NCBI GenBank assembly: GCA_028293325.1
Contig: JAQGPA010000146.1
Span: forward strand, 1-46,034
Length of the DNA: 46,034 nucleotides
DNA from: Pedosphaera sp.
Lineage (GTDB): Bacteria > Verrucomicrobiota > Verrucomicrobiia > Limisphaerales > Pedosphaeraceae
Direction of reading: 5' to 3'
Position 1 is the stretch's first letter; each line of letters starts with the position of its first letter. Position numbers and translations under genes: made by a program. This document shows positions 1-9,126 of the stretch, one piece after another. The notes below the pieces were generated by a model that did not search any database, was not told the origin of the DNA, and saw only the letters and a program-made list of their open reading frames with translations.

Positions 1-653
1 CACGGCTGGCCTACGTGCCGGATTACGTCGCGTTTTATCCCTGGATGACCGTGCGCGACACGCTGGATTATCTCGCCTCCTTTCGGCAGCGCTGGAATCG
101 CACCACCGAGAGAGAGTTGCTCGGCCAATTCCGCCTGGATGCCACCAAAAAAGTCAACGCCCTCTCCAAAGGCCAGAAAACCCAACTCGCACTGATCGGC
201 GCGATTTGCGCCGAACCCGAATTGCTCATCCTCGATGAACCCACCTCCGGGCTCGACCCCATCGTCCGCCGCGACTTTATCCAAACCGTCATCGGCGCAT
301 ATCAGGAAGCCGATCCCGGCCGCCGCACCGTGTTCGTTTCCACCCATCTAATCAGCGAGTTCGAAGGGTTGATCGACGAATTTACCATCGTGGACAATGG
401 CCGCGAAGCCATGACCCTGGGTGCGGATGAGGCGCGTTCAAAGTTTAAAAAAATCCGTGCCCGCTTTGCCACGGCTGCTCCCGTATTCGAATTTCCCGAA
501 GCCAAACATCTCCGGCGCGAGGGCCGCGAACTGGAATTCATCGTTAACGGCGAATCCGCCAAACTCCTGGAACGGCTTCAATCACTGGCTCCCGAAGCGA
601 TCACGACCGAGGCGTTGACGCTGGAGGAAATTTTTGTGGCGGCATTGAATTGA
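1..653 (+). CDS. ABC transporter ATP-binding protein (5' truncated)
   Basis: This is the C-terminal part of an ABC-transporter ATPase that energises the permease encoded next to it. The frame is open from base 3, so the gene begins before the window and Walker A is not visible. What can be seen is the segment after the Q-loop (YVPDYVAFYPWMTVRDT), the signature LSKGQKTQLAL, Walker B LLILDEPTSGLDP and the switch histidine in STHLISEFEG. A short C-terminal regulatory tail follows. The stop lies 13 nt before the permease start, so the two form an operon. The YPWMTV and SKGQ style resembles the YtrB/drug-exporter ATPases paired with ABC-2 permeases. The substrate cannot be read from the sequence. 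Confidence 0.92.
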   Translation, partial: RLAYVPDYVAFYPWMTVRDTLDYLASFRQRWNRTTERELLGQFRLDATKKVNALSKGQKTQLALIGAICAEPELLILDEPTSGLDPIVRRDFIQTVIGAYQEADPGRRTVFVSTHLISEFEGLIDEFTIVDNGREAMTLGADEARSKFKKIRARFATAAPVFEFPEAKHLRREGRELEFIVNGESAKLLERLQSLAPEAITTEALTLEEIFVAALN

Positions 654-666
654 GAAAGGAGCGCCT

Positions 667-2277
667 ATGATGAAACCGAGATTGATGAAAGAAGCCCGCG
701 CGCTGTTCCCGGCGTTCGCAATGACGCTGCTGCTGATGGGCTTCTCCTTCGTGCTTTCTTTTTTTAAAGCCTGGGACGATCTCGTTGCGGGCGGGTTTTC
801 AATGGTCCTGTTTGCCTTGGGCTGCGCGATGATGGGAGCGATGGTTTTTGGCCAGGAGTTTCAACATCGCACCATGCTATTGCTCCTATCACAACCCGTG
901 GCGCGCCGGACCCAATGGTTTGAAAAAATGCTGGTGTTGGGGACGGCGGTGCTGACCTGTGCGTTGGTTCAATACCTCCTTTTCCACCGCATTAGCCCCA
1001 AGGATGCCAATGGGGAAGACATCTTGCTGATCTTCATGGTTCCGCTTGGCGCGCTCTGCACCACCCCCTATCTTACTTTGGTGACGCGCCACACCTTTGC
1101 CGCCGTCGTGTTTTCCTTTTGTCTGCCTGCGTTCGCAATCACGTTTGTATTGGGAATTCTCGACCGGCTCCATTGGCTGAACGATGCAAATCAGAATTGG
1201 ATAATCAGCCTGATTCTGGCGATCTATTTCACAGCGCTTTATGGGCTGGGTCAGGTTAAATTCTTGCGCTGGCAGGTCATCGAATCGCAATCGCCAGAAA
1301 TCGCCATCCCGCAAAAGCTGGAGAATTCGCTGGCGCGTCCGTTTCGCAAATTGGTTCCGGGTTACACCGGGCCCATCGCCAGTTTGGTGAGCAAGGAATT
1401 GCGGCTGCAGCGGACCAATTTTTTGTTCGCGGGCATTTTTTGCGCGGCGCTGCTCCTGGAGGCCGTGTGGCTTGTGACTGTCAACCGGAACACCAGCAAT
1501 TCCATGCTGCCGGGGGTCACGTTCTTTTTTTACATGGCGGTTCTGCCTCTTTCCATCGGCGCGGTTTCAATTGCGGAGGAGCGAAACTGGGGCGTGGCCG
1601 GGTGGCACCTCACGTTGCCGGCTTCCGCGCGAAAGCAATGGCTGGTAAAAGCGTCGGTTGCCCTGCTGATGGGATTGGTCCTGGGACTGTTGTTGCCGGC
1701 GGTTATCGGAGCCGTGAGCGAACCGGTTTTTCATTTTGACATGTTGAAGGCCGGGACAGAGCCAATGGGCCTACTGCTGGTCATGGCACTGGTTTATCTC
1801 TTGATTGTGGCAATGACCATTTATGCCTCATCCATTTCCAGCAATACCCTGCGCGCCATTCTTTTTGGAATCGGATTGCTGGTGGTTTTTGGATCGTGTC
1901 TGGTGATGATCAAGTATGCTGCCGTAGTTGCCTTTGGCCCCAATTCGGAAGGATGGATTAACGGCTCGTTTATGACCTTGGCCGCGTTGCTGAGCTTTTT
2001 GCTTCATTCCATTAAGTTGGATGCAGAACCGGATATCTTTTTGCCCCTGTTCTGGATCGTTGGATTGATTGGATCGTTGGGCCTGATTTTATCGTTTGCC
2101 TCGTCCAATTTCCGCAAGGCCGACATAAAAGTCGGACGGGTGGTGGTCCAGGTTTTGGCCGTACTGGCGGTGCTCGTCTTCTTGACGCTTGTGTCAGTCG
2201 TTCTGCCCGAAGCGGAACACATGTTTATATTTCCGAATACTAACGAAGCTGCCGGCACTTTGAGTTTTGGAAAATAA
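667..2277 (+). CDS. ABC-2 type permease with two tandem membrane modules
   Basis: A 536-residue polytopic membrane protein, the partner of the ATPase 13 nt upstream. AAAGGA sits just before the start; a second ATG follows directly, so the start may be three bases later. There are about a dozen hydrophobic segments. The N-terminus (LMKEARALFPAFAMTLLLM) and the start of the second half near residue 243 (VSKELRLQRTNFLFAGIF) resemble each other: both open with a KE-R amphipathic helix before the first membrane helix. This suggests an internal duplication giving a full permease from one chain. Probably an exporter or a lipid or stress transporter; the substrate is unknown. Confidence 0.85.
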   Translation: MMKPRLMKEARALFPAFAMTLLLMGFSFVLSFFKAWDDLVAGGFSMVLFALGCAMMGAMVFGQEFQHRTMLLLLSQPVARRTQWFEKMLVLGTAVLTCALVQYLLFHRISPKDANGEDILLIFMVPLGALCTTPYLTLVTRHTFAAVVFSFCLPAFAITFVLGILDRLHWLNDANQNWIISLILAIYFTALYGLGQVKFLRWQVIESQSPEIAIPQKLENSLARPFRKLVPGYTGPIASLVSKELRLQRTNFLFAGIFCAALLLEAVWLVTVNRNTSNSMLPGVTFFFYMAVLPLSIGAVSIAEERNWGVAGWHLTLPASARKQWLVKASVALLMGLVLGLLLPAVIGAVSEPVFHFDMLKAGTEPMGLLLVMALVYLLIVAMTIYASSISSNTLRAILFGIGLLVVFGSCLVMIKYAAVVAFGPNSEGWINGSFMTLAALLSFLLHSIKLDAEPDIFLPLFWIVGLIGSLGLILSFASSNFRKADIKVGRVVVQVLAVLAVLVFLTLVSVVLPEAEHMFIFPNTNEAAGTLSFGK

Positions 2278-2304
2278 AAAGGGGACGGCGATGAAGCCGT
2301 CCCC
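2274..2304 (-). terminator. Intrinsic terminator of the Spy-like gene
   Basis: A perfect 9-bp stem (GGGGACGGC / GCCGTCCCC) with a 6-nt loop at 2281-2304. Read on the minus strand it is followed by TTTTTATTT, which lies over the end of the permease gene. It therefore terminates the minus-strand gene ending at 2343. On the + strand no T-run follows, so it is at best a weak stop for the permease transcript. Confidence 0.8.
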
Positions 2305-2342
2305 GAATCCTGCGTGGCGCAGGGTGTGGAATCGTGAATTAG

Positions 2343-2783
2343 TTATTGTTGTGGAGCGGGAGCCTGCGGCGGATGTTGCCGACGATTTTGCATCATCTTC
2401 TCCTGCATCTGCGTGAACTTGTCCTGCTGTTCGGCCGTTAGGATCGGTTTGATCTTGGCATTGCTATCGTCCATGATTTCCTTGCGCTTCGCCATTTTGT
2501 CCTCCTGTGTGAGGGCGGTGTCCTTGCGGAGGGCCTGCATTTTATCGCGGCGCTCCTGCATGATCGGCTTGAGCTTCTCAGTCTGGTCGTCCGTCAGGTT
2601 GAGTTGTTCCTTCATCATTTGCATGGGGTCGCCCATGCCGGGACGCCCGCCAGGTCCGCCGGGTTTGGCTTCGCCGGGTGCGGGATTTGCGGGGGGCGCG
2701 TCCTGTGCGCGGGTGATGGGGGCAAACGCCACCAAACCGCCCAGCGCGATCAATGCTAAAATAACCAACTTGTTGTTTTTCAT
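2343..2783 (-). CDS. Spy/LTXXQ-like periplasmic protein
   Basis: A 146-residue secreted protein. The start at 2783 is chosen because it opens a clean signal peptide (MKNNKLVILALIALGG, predicted cleavage after TRA near residue 26) and has AGGA upstream; the open frame extends 38 codons further but that part is not signal-like. After a Pro/Gly-rich linker comes a Met/Lys/Gln-rich helical region with LNLTDDQTEKLKPI and LTAEQQDKF, the repeated LTxxQ motif of the Spy/CpxP family. Those proteins are small periplasmic chaperones or stress sensors. The C-terminus is Pro/Gln-rich. It is transcribed alone and followed by a strong hairpin terminator. Confidence 0.8.
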   Translation of the reverse strand: MKNNKLVILALIALGGLVAFAPITRAQDAPPANPAPGEAKPGGPGGRPGMGDPMQMMKEQLNLTDDQTEKLKPIMQERRDKMQALRKDTALTQEDKMAKRKEIMDDSNAKIKPILTAEQQDKFTQMQEKMMQNRRQHPPQAPAPQQ

Positions 2784-2989
2784 ATCGATTCCTGTTTTTT
2801 GTTTTCTCACCCGGGTTAATCCCTCGGATGTTCCTGTTATATTAGACGCGAGGTTATTTAAATAGTTACACCATGTGCGCCAATTAGTCATTGACAAACA
2901 AAGCAGTGCGCAAAAAATTCACACCAAAACATTCGCGCGCCAGCCCCGGGTGGTTTACATTAACGCAAATTGAGCCAGGCCGGCTACCT

Positions 2990-3898
2990 ATGCGTTTGCT
3001 GCATTCATCCAGTTCGCCACCGGCGATGATTTCGCCGGCCATTCAGTCTGCCTTGGCCACAGTTTCCGAATCGCACCTCCGTGAATGGGTCGAGAAGATT
3101 TCCATCCCACGCCATTTCCGCGCGCAGCCGGAAAACAACCAAGCCACCGCCCGCTGGCTGGCCGAACAGTTGCAAGCATGGGGCTACTCAGTTGAATTAC
3201 AGGGAGAATTTCGCAACGTCGTCGCCTGGCCGCGCAACAAGCCTTCCGACATAATCCTCGTCGGAGCGCACTACGACAGCGTTCCCGGCACGCCCGGCGC
3301 GGACGACAACGGCAGCGCCGTCGCCGCCATGCTGGGCTGCGCGGAAGTCATCGCGCGGGTGGCTCCCCAAGCGCCGGTTTGTTTTGCCGCGTTTAATTGC
3401 GAGGAAGATGATATGCTCGGGAGCGCGGACTTTGCGGCCCACGCCGTGCGCACAGGTTGCCGGATTCGTGTGGCGCATATTCTCGAGATGGTTGGTTTTG
3501 CCAGTGCCGAACCGGGTAGCCAGCGGGTGCCGACCGGTTTGCCCATCCGCATTCCGGACCGGGGCGACTTTTTGGGCCTGCTCGCCAACGCCAATCCCGG
3601 TCAATCCATGGCAACCATCCTCGGCGCGGCGCGGGCTTATCTGCCGGAGTTCAACGTGATTGGATTGGAAGTGCCGCTCGGCGCGGAATTGGTCCTGCCG
3701 GTCCTCGCCCGCAGCGATCACGTTCCCTTTTGGAATCAAGGCATTCCCTCCGTCATGTGGACCGACACCTCCGAATTCCGCAATTCCCATTACCATCGCG
3801 CCACCGACACGCCCGAAACGCTCGACTACGCATTTTTGCGCCGCGTAACGCAAGTGTTGGTGGCCGCTGTGCTCGGAGAAACTGGATTACCGGGCTAA
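2990..3898 (+). CDS. M28-family zinc peptidase (aminopeptidase-like)
   Basis: A roughly 302-residue metallopeptidase, numbered from the ATG at 2990; the frame is open from 2891 and an ATG at 3026 is also possible. The M28 fold is shown by GAHYDSVPGTPGADDNGSAV (first zinc His94 and bridging Asp105/106), the catalytic pair in FNCEEDDMLGSADF (Glu138/139), LEMVGF and a last ligand histidine in NSHYHRATDTPETLDY. M28 enzymes use two zinc ions to remove N-terminal residues from peptides. The position usually held by Asp in the fourth motif is Glu166 here, as in part of the family. No signal peptide is convincing, so it may be cytoplasmic. It stands alone. Confidence 0.85.
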   Translation: MRLLHSSSSPPAMISPAIQSALATVSESHLREWVEKISIPRHFRAQPENNQATARWLAEQLQAWGYSVELQGEFRNVVAWPRNKPSDIILVGAHYDSVPGTPGADDNGSAVAAMLGCAEVIARVAPQAPVCFAAFNCEEDDMLGSADFAAHAVRTGCRIRVAHILEMVGFASAEPGSQRVPTGLPIRIPDRGDFLGLLANANPGQSMATILGAARAYLPEFNVIGLEVPLGAELVLPVLARSDHVPFWNQGIPSVMWTDTSEFRNSHYHRATDTPETLDYAFLRRVTQVLVAAVLGETGLPG

Positions 3899-3982
3899 AG
3901 TGTTTTCATGAGCGGCGAATACCTGACGTAAGTTACTGGCCCTGAAGCTGGATTTGGCCTCAAAAACAGCCGCGAATTGGCT

Positions 3983-4010
3983 TTGACTCGCCCAATAGCT
4001 AGGTTATCCT
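3983..4010 (+). promoter_or_regulatory. Candidate sigma-70 type promoter of pgk
   Basis: TTGACT at 3983-3988 and TATCCT at 4005-4010 are separated by 16 nt, a good match to -35/-10 elements, and lie just upstream of pgk. The transcript would have only a very short leader before the ATG at 4030. No Shine-Dalgarno sequence is visible in it. Read by eye only. Confidence 0.4.
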
Positions 4011-4029
4011 CTCGCCCCTATTTTGATTT

Positions 4030-5289
4030 ATGGCAAAACTGACCGTTAAAGATTTAAATGTCCGTGGAAAACGCGTTTTGATGCGCGTCGATTACAACGT
4101 CCCGATGGAAGAAAAGGACGGCCACATGGTTATCAACGATGCCACGCGCATCGAAGAGACCCTGCCGACCCTGCATCTCCTCATCAAGCAAGGTGCCAAA
4201 ATCATCCTCATGGCGCATCTTGGCCGTCCCAAAGGCCAGCGCGATCCCTCGCTTTCCCTGCGTCCGGTGGCGGCGAAATTGGCCGACCTGCTGGGCCGTC
4301 CCGTCGCCTTCGTCGATGATTGCATCGGCGAAAAAGTCGAAAAAACGGTGGGCGTGCTGCAACCCGGCGATGTTTTGTTGCTGGAGAACGTTCGTTATTA
4401 CAACGAAGAAGAAGCCAACGACCCCGTCTTTGCCGAAAAACTCGCCCGCCTGGCGGATGTTTATGTGAATGACGCTTTCGGCGCGGCGCATCGCGCGCAT
4501 GCCTCCACGGAGGGCGTGGCCCGGTTCATCGCCAAAGGCGGCGGCCTTTGCGCTGCCGGTCTGCTGATGGAGCGCGAGTTAAAGTTTTTGGGTGACGAAT
4601 TAGAAAATCCCGCGCGGCCGTTCGTGGTCATTCTCGGCGGCGCCAAGGTCTCGGACAAAATCAAGGTCATCGACCGCTTGTTGGAAAAGGCGGACACCAT
4701 TTTAATCGGCGGCGCCATGGCTTATACGTTCAAGCTGGCCCTCGGCTTCAAGGTCGGCAAATCCCTCGTGGAAGCCGACAAAACCGACGTGGCCAAATCC
4801 GCGTTGGACAAGGCCAAGGCGCGCGGGGTGCAATTGCTGTTGCCCACGGACAATATCGTCGCCACTCCGGTGAAGACCGACAAATTGAACAAAAAGGGCA
4901 AGCCGGTCATCGAATTAACCAACCCGCGTCCGCTCACCGAACCGAACATTCCGGATACGGAAGAAGGCGTGGACATTGGCCCGGCCACCATCAAGAGTTT
5001 CGGCGACATCGTTCGCGGAGCGAAGACGATCTTGTGGAACGGCCCGATGGGAATTTTTGAAGACCCGCGTTTTGCCGAGGGTACCTTTGGCATCGCGCGC
5101 ATGGTGGCGGAAGCGACCAAGCAGAACGGCGCCAAGAGCATCATTGGCGGCGGTGACAGCGTGAAAGCAATCAACAAGGCCGGGTTGGGTGACCAGGTCA
5201 CGTTTATGAGCACTGGCGGCGGGGCGAGTCTGGAATTTTTGGAAGGCCGCGTGCTGCCCGGTGTGGCGGCGCTGGGGGACAATGCCTGA
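4030..5289 (+). CDS. pgk: Phosphoglycerate kinase
   Basis: A 419-residue glycolytic enzyme transferring phosphate from 1,3-bisphosphoglycerate to ADP. Family motifs are all present: RVDYNVP near residue 20, AHLGRPKG, LLENVRYYNEEEAND, NDAFGAAHRAHAST, VILGGAKVSDKI and the nucleotide-end loops GGGDSVKAINKAG and MSTGGGASLEFLEG. Length is slightly above the usual ~400, with one modest insertion near LLPTDNIVATPVKTDKLNKK. It leads a cluster with tpiA (37 nt downstream) and secG. The pgk-tpiA-secG order is common in bacteria. No Shine-Dalgarno sequence precedes the ATG. Confidence 0.98.
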   Translation: MAKLTVKDLNVRGKRVLMRVDYNVPMEEKDGHMVINDATRIEETLPTLHLLIKQGAKIILMAHLGRPKGQRDPSLSLRPVAAKLADLLGRPVAFVDDCIGEKVEKTVGVLQPGDVLLLENVRYYNEEEANDPVFAEKLARLADVYVNDAFGAAHRAHASTEGVARFIAKGGGLCAAGLLMERELKFLGDELENPARPFVVILGGAKVSDKIKVIDRLLEKADTILIGGAMAYTFKLALGFKVGKSLVEADKTDVAKSALDKAKARGVQLLLPTDNIVATPVKTDKLNKKGKPVIELTNPRPLTEPNIPDTEEGVDIGPATIKSFGDIVRGAKTILWNGPMGIFEDPRFAEGTFGIARMVAEATKQNGAKSIIGGGDSVKAINKAGLGDQVTFMSTGGGASLEFLEGRVLPGVAALGDNA

Positions 5290-5326
5290 GTCGCAGCGAA
5301 ATTGGACGATTACCATTTGAAATAAG

Positions 5327-6091
5327 ATGAAAAAGGAACGCAAGCTGATCATCGCCGGCAACTGGAAGATGAACAAAACCGTGGCCGAGGCGCTCGACCT
5401 GGTCAAGGACCTCAAGATGGACCTGGCGAACATCAAAGAGGTGGACATCGTGGTCTGCCCGCCATTCACCGCCCTGTGCGAGGTCTCGAAGGCCATCCTG
5501 AATTCAAATCTCCGGCTCGGCGCGCAAAACATGAGCGAGCACATTTCCGGCGCTTATACCGGGGAGATCGCGGCGGGGATGTTGAAGGAATTTTCGGTGC
5601 GCTATGTGATTCTCGGCCATTCCGAACGGCGTCAATATCAGAAGGAATCGGATGCGTTGATTTCCAAGAAGGCGCTGGCGGCGCATGCAGCTTCCATCAA
5701 GCCGATTGTTTGCGTGGGCGAAACGCTGGCGGAACGTGAAGCCGGACAGATGGAAAAGGTGCTGGACACGCAGGTACGCGGCAGCCTGGCCGGACTGACC
5801 AAGGCGCAGATGGAGGAAACCATCGTGGCTTATGAACCGGTCTGGGCCATCGGCACCGGCAAGACCGCCACCTCCGCCCAGGCGCAGGAAGCGCACGCAT
5901 TCATCCGCAAATTGCTGGTGTCAATCTTTGATGAAACGGTCGCCCGCCGGGTGCGTATTCAATACGGCGGCAGCGTCAAACCCTCCAACGCCAACGAGTT
6001 GATGGGCCAGCCGGACGTGGACGGCGCCCTGGTGGGCGGGGCTTCCCTTGAATCCCGGAGTTTTGCTGACATAATTAAGAATTCGATATAA
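5327..6091 (+). CDS. tpiA: Triosephosphate isomerase
   Basis: A 254-residue TIM-barrel enzyme interconverting dihydroxyacetone phosphate and glyceraldehyde 3-phosphate. The active site is complete: Asn and Lys in AGNWKMNKT, His in ILGHSERRQ, Glu in AYEPVWAIGTGKTA, and the phosphate-binding loops IQYGGSVKPSNA and GALVGGASL. Length is normal for the family. It sits 37 nt after pgk and 12 nt before secG, so it is almost certainly cotranscribed with both. Confidence 0.98.
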   Translation: MKKERKLIIAGNWKMNKTVAEALDLVKDLKMDLANIKEVDIVVCPPFTALCEVSKAILNSNLRLGAQNMSEHISGAYTGEIAAGMLKEFSVRYVILGHSERRQYQKESDALISKKALAAHAASIKPIVCVGETLAEREAGQMEKVLDTQVRGSLAGLTKAQMEETIVAYEPVWAIGTGKTATSAQAQEAHAFIRKLLVSIFDETVARRVRIQYGGSVKPSNANELMGQPDVDGALVGGASLESRSFADIIKNSI

Positions 6092-6103
6092 TATATAAAG
6101 CTT

Positions 6104-6529
6104 ATGCTAAGTTTCCTGATTGGTTTGTTTACTGTGGCGCTGATACTGAATTGTCTGCTCCTGATTTTATTGGTGCTCGTGCAACTGCCCAAGAAAGAGG
6201 CGGGCGCGGGTCTGGCCTTCGGCGGCGGCGCCACTGATGCCCTCTTCGGCGCGGGCTCCGGCAATGTGCTGACCAAAATCACCAAATATTCCGCGGGCCT
6301 CTTTTTCGGCCTGGCGCTGTTCGTCTCCGTTCTGAATACCCATGCGCACCGCGAGCCCGGCTCCGAGCTCAAGGAACAAATGGCCAAGCCGGCTGCAACG
6401 TCCTCAATGCCGGCCGCGCCGACCACCACGCCCAGCCCCACTGCGGAGCGCCCTGCGCCCGCTGTTCCGTTGACGATTGGCACCAACACTTCTGTGCCGA
6501 CGCTCTCCACGAACGCGCCGGCCAAATAA
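6104..6529 (+). CDS. secG: Preprotein translocase subunit SecG
   Basis: A 141-residue membrane protein of the SecYEG channel. Residues 3-25 form the first membrane helix and residues ~60-85 the second. Between them lies the conserved SecG loop (LVQLPKKEAGAGLAFGGG, then DALFGAGSGNVLTKIT). The C-terminal 50 residues are Pro/Ala/Thr-rich, an extension often seen in this phylum and likely unstructured. It lies 12 nt after tpiA and 6 nt before the peptide-binding protein gene, so it shares their transcript. Confidence 0.93.
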   Translation: MLSFLIGLFTVALILNCLLLILLVLVQLPKKEAGAGLAFGGGATDALFGAGSGNVLTKITKYSAGLFFGLALFVSVLNTHAHREPGSELKEQMAKPAATSSMPAAPTTTPSPTAERPAPAVPLTIGTNTSVPTLSTNAPAK

Positions 6530-6535
6530 TCGCCG

Positions 6536-8209
6536 ATGAATTTCTCGACGAGCCTCCCCTTGCTACGGTGGCGGGGGGTTCGTCTCGTGAACCGCGCCCG
6601 GCGCGGTTTTTTCTTGCTGCTGTTCAGCGCCTGCCTCCTGGGCGCAGGCTGCGTCCGGCATGAACCGCCCGCCGATTTGGTGATTCTCAATGGCGTCGAA
6701 CCGGAATCATTGGACCCGGCCATCATCACTGGCCAGGCCGACATGCGGGTGGTCATCTCCCTCTTTGAGGGACTGATGCGTTTGGATCCCAAAAAAGCGG
6801 AACCCATTCCCGCCATGGCCGAGCGCTGGGAAGTTTCGTCCGACGGCCGGATCTATACCTTCCATCTCCGCTCCAACCTCGTCTGGTCCACCGGCGAGCC
6901 GATCACCGCCGATGATGTGGTTTATTCCTGGATTCGCGCGCTCAATCCTGACACCGCCAGCGATTACGCCGGACAACTCTTCTATTTAAAAAACGCCGAG
7001 GACTACAACTCGGGCAAACTCAAGGACCCTGCGCTGGTCGGCGTGCATGCACTCGATGCCCGCACCGTGCGCGTGGAATTAAACAACCCCACTGCGTTCT
7101 TTCTCGACCTCTGCGCCTTTCCCACGCTGGCAGTCGTTCCGCGTAAAACGATCGAGCAATACGGCGATCAATGGATCAAGGCCCGGCCATTGCCCGTCAG
7201 CGGCGCGTATGAACTCGTGGACTGGCGGCTCAGCGACAAAATTCGGGTGCGTAAGAATCCGCGTTATTGGGACGCGGCGAACACCAAAAGTACGGTGATT
7301 GATTTTCTGCCTATCGGCTCTGCCACGACCGCCTTGAACCTCTACGAAACCGGCGGTGCGGACATCGCCTGGGACAAGGAACTGGTGCCGGTCGATTTGC
7401 TCGATGTGTTGCTCAAGCGGCCGGATTTTCATTCCTTCCCCGTGCTGGGCACTTATTTTGTCCGCATGAATGTCACCAGGAAACCGTTCGATGATCCGCG
7501 CGTGCGCGAGGCATTGAATTTGGCGGTGGACAAGGCGCGACTCACGCGCAAGATCACCAAGGCCGGCGAGCCGCCGGCGGACCATTTTGTTCCTTCCGGC
7601 ATCGCCAAATATCATTCGCCGAAAGGTGCCGCATACAATCCCGAAAAAGCCCGCCAACTTTTGGCAGCGGCGGGTTATCCCGGCGGCAGGGGCTTTCCTC
7701 ACTTTCAATACATGTTCAACGCCTCTGCGGGCGGCGCGGCCAATACCCATGCCAAGGTCGCCGTCGAGTTGCAACAGATGTGGCATGACACGCTGGGTAT
7801 TGAGATGGAATTGCACCAGGTGGAGTGGAGCGTTTACCTTGCCGCGCAATCCAAGCTGGACTATGACATGTGCCGCGCAAGTTGGATCGGTGATTACAAC
7901 GACGCCGACACCTTCCTCAACATGTTCACGAGCAACAACGGCAACAATCGCACCGGCTGGAAGAGCGACCGCTATGACGAGCTGATCCGCCAGGCCGACA
8001 TGACAACGGATCCCGCCCAGCGCGAAAAAACTTTTCAGGAAGCCGAAGCCTTGTTGATCCGGGAAGGTCCCATCCTGCCGATTTTCTTTTACGTCGGTTT
8101 GAATTATTACAACGACGCCAAAATCAAAGGCATCTACAACAATATTCTGGACATGCACCCGGTAAATTACATTTGGAAGGAAAAGCCGTCGCCGGCCACC
8201 GGCCATTAA
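6536..8209 (+). CDS. Oligopeptide ABC transporter substrate-binding lipoprotein
   Basis: A 557-residue extracytoplasmic solute-binding protein of the SBP_bac_5 (OppA/DppA) family. A basic n-region and hydrophobic stretch lead to the lipobox LLGAGC, with Cys39 as the predicted lipidated residue. The mature part carries the typical opening LVILNGVEPESLDPA, the GLMRLDPKKAEPIPAMAERWEVS block, the TFHLRSNLVWSTGEPITADD motif and a C-terminal half matching OppA. It captures peptides for the permeases encoded directly downstream (next start 3 nt after the stop). The long n-region might mean the true start lies somewhat inside the open frame. Confidence 0.93.
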   Translation: MNFSTSLPLLRWRGVRLVNRARRGFFLLLFSACLLGAGCVRHEPPADLVILNGVEPESLDPAIITGQADMRVVISLFEGLMRLDPKKAEPIPAMAERWEVSSDGRIYTFHLRSNLVWSTGEPITADDVVYSWIRALNPDTASDYAGQLFYLKNAEDYNSGKLKDPALVGVHALDARTVRVELNNPTAFFLDLCAFPTLAVVPRKTIEQYGDQWIKARPLPVSGAYELVDWRLSDKIRVRKNPRYWDAANTKSTVIDFLPIGSATTALNLYETGGADIAWDKELVPVDLLDVLLKRPDFHSFPVLGTYFVRMNVTRKPFDDPRVREALNLAVDKARLTRKITKAGEPPADHFVPSGIAKYHSPKGAAYNPEKARQLLAAAGYPGGRGFPHFQYMFNASAGGAANTHAKVAVELQQMWHDTLGIEMELHQVEWSVYLAAQSKLDYDMCRASWIGDYNDADTFLNMFTSNNGNNRTGWKSDRYDELIRQADMTTDPAQREKTFQEAEALLIREGPILPIFFYVGLNYYNDAKIKGIYNNILDMHPVNYIWKEKPSPATGH

Positions 8210-8211
8210 CC

Positions 8212-9126
8212 ATGTACTTCCTCCGACGCCTGGCTTTTATCCCACCGCTGTTGCTGGTTGTCAGCTTCCTGGCGTTTGGCTTGATGCATCTGGCGCCGGG
8301 CAATCCGTTCGACCGGGAGCGCAAGCCGGCTTCGCCCGATGTCGAACGTAACCTCGCCCGCAAATATCATCTGGATGAACCATTCCTCAAACAATATGCG
8401 CGCTATCTCGGCGGTTTGGCGCATGGCGACTTCGGCCCATCGCTGAAATACCGGGACCACACCGTCACGGACATTATCGCGCAAGGACTGCCGGTCTCGA
8501 TGACTTTAGGCTGGCTGGCATTTTGCTTTGCGCTGGGGATTGGTTTGCCGTTGGGTTTCTACACGGCGGTGGAGCGTGGCCGCTGGCCGGATTATCTGGG
8601 CAGCTTCTTTGCCATCCTCGTCATTTGCATTCCCGGCCTGGTCATTGGCCCGATACTGGTCGTAACCCTGGCCATCCACTGGCGAATATTCCCCGTCGCG
8701 TTGTGGGAATCGCCCTGGCACGCCATCCTGCCGACCATTGCGTTGGGGCTTTATTTTTCGGGCCGCATCGCCCGGCTGATGCGCGAGGGAATGCTGGGCA
8801 TCATGCAGTCGGAATTTGTCACCACCGCCCGCGCCAAGGGCCTGAGCGAATTTCAAGTGCTCTCACGCCACGCCGTGCGGCTGGCCATCCTGCCGGTGCT
8901 TTCCTATTCCGGCCCGTTGCTGGCGGATTTGTTGACCGGCTCGTTCGTGGTCGAAAACATTTTCCAAATCCCCGGCATCGGAACTTCACTCGTGAATGGC
9001 ATGTCCAACCGGGATTATCCGCTGGTCGTCGGGTTGGTGATTCTGTACGCCGCGCTGCTGCTCGTTTTGAATGTGCTGGTGGATCTGACTTACAGCATTC
9101 TCGACCGGAGGGTGAAGTATGAATGA
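8212..9126 (+). CDS. Oligopeptide ABC transporter permease (OppB/DppB type)
   Basis: A 304-residue inner-membrane permease. The ATG at 8212, 3 nt after the preceding stop, gives the classic start MYFLRRLAFIPPLLLVVSFL; the longer open frame only overlaps the upstream gene. Six membrane helices are expected. The EAA loop contacting the ATPase is visible as SEFVTTARAKGLSEFQVLSR followed by RLAILPVLSYSGP. The end overlaps the next gene by 8 nt, a translational-coupling arrangement. It pairs with the OppC-type protein. Confidence 0.94.
   Translation: MYFLRRLAFIPPLLLVVSFLAFGLMHLAPGNPFDRERKPASPDVERNLARKYHLDEPFLKQYARYLGGLAHGDFGPSLKYRDHTVTDIIAQGLPVSMTLGWLAFCFALGIGLPLGFYTAVERGRWPDYLGSFFAILVICIPGLVIGPILVVTLAIHWRIFPVALWESPWHAILPTIALGLYFSGRIARLMREGMLGIMQSEFVTTARAKGLSEFQVLSRHAVRLAILPVLSYSGPLLADLLTGSFVVENIFQIPGIGTSLVNGMSNRDYPLVVGLVILYAALLLVLNVLVDLTYSILDRRVKYE

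Noticed and set aside
7079..8206. 375-codon open frame on the minus strand
   Set aside because: Antisense to the peptide-binding lipoprotein gene, which has complete family motifs.
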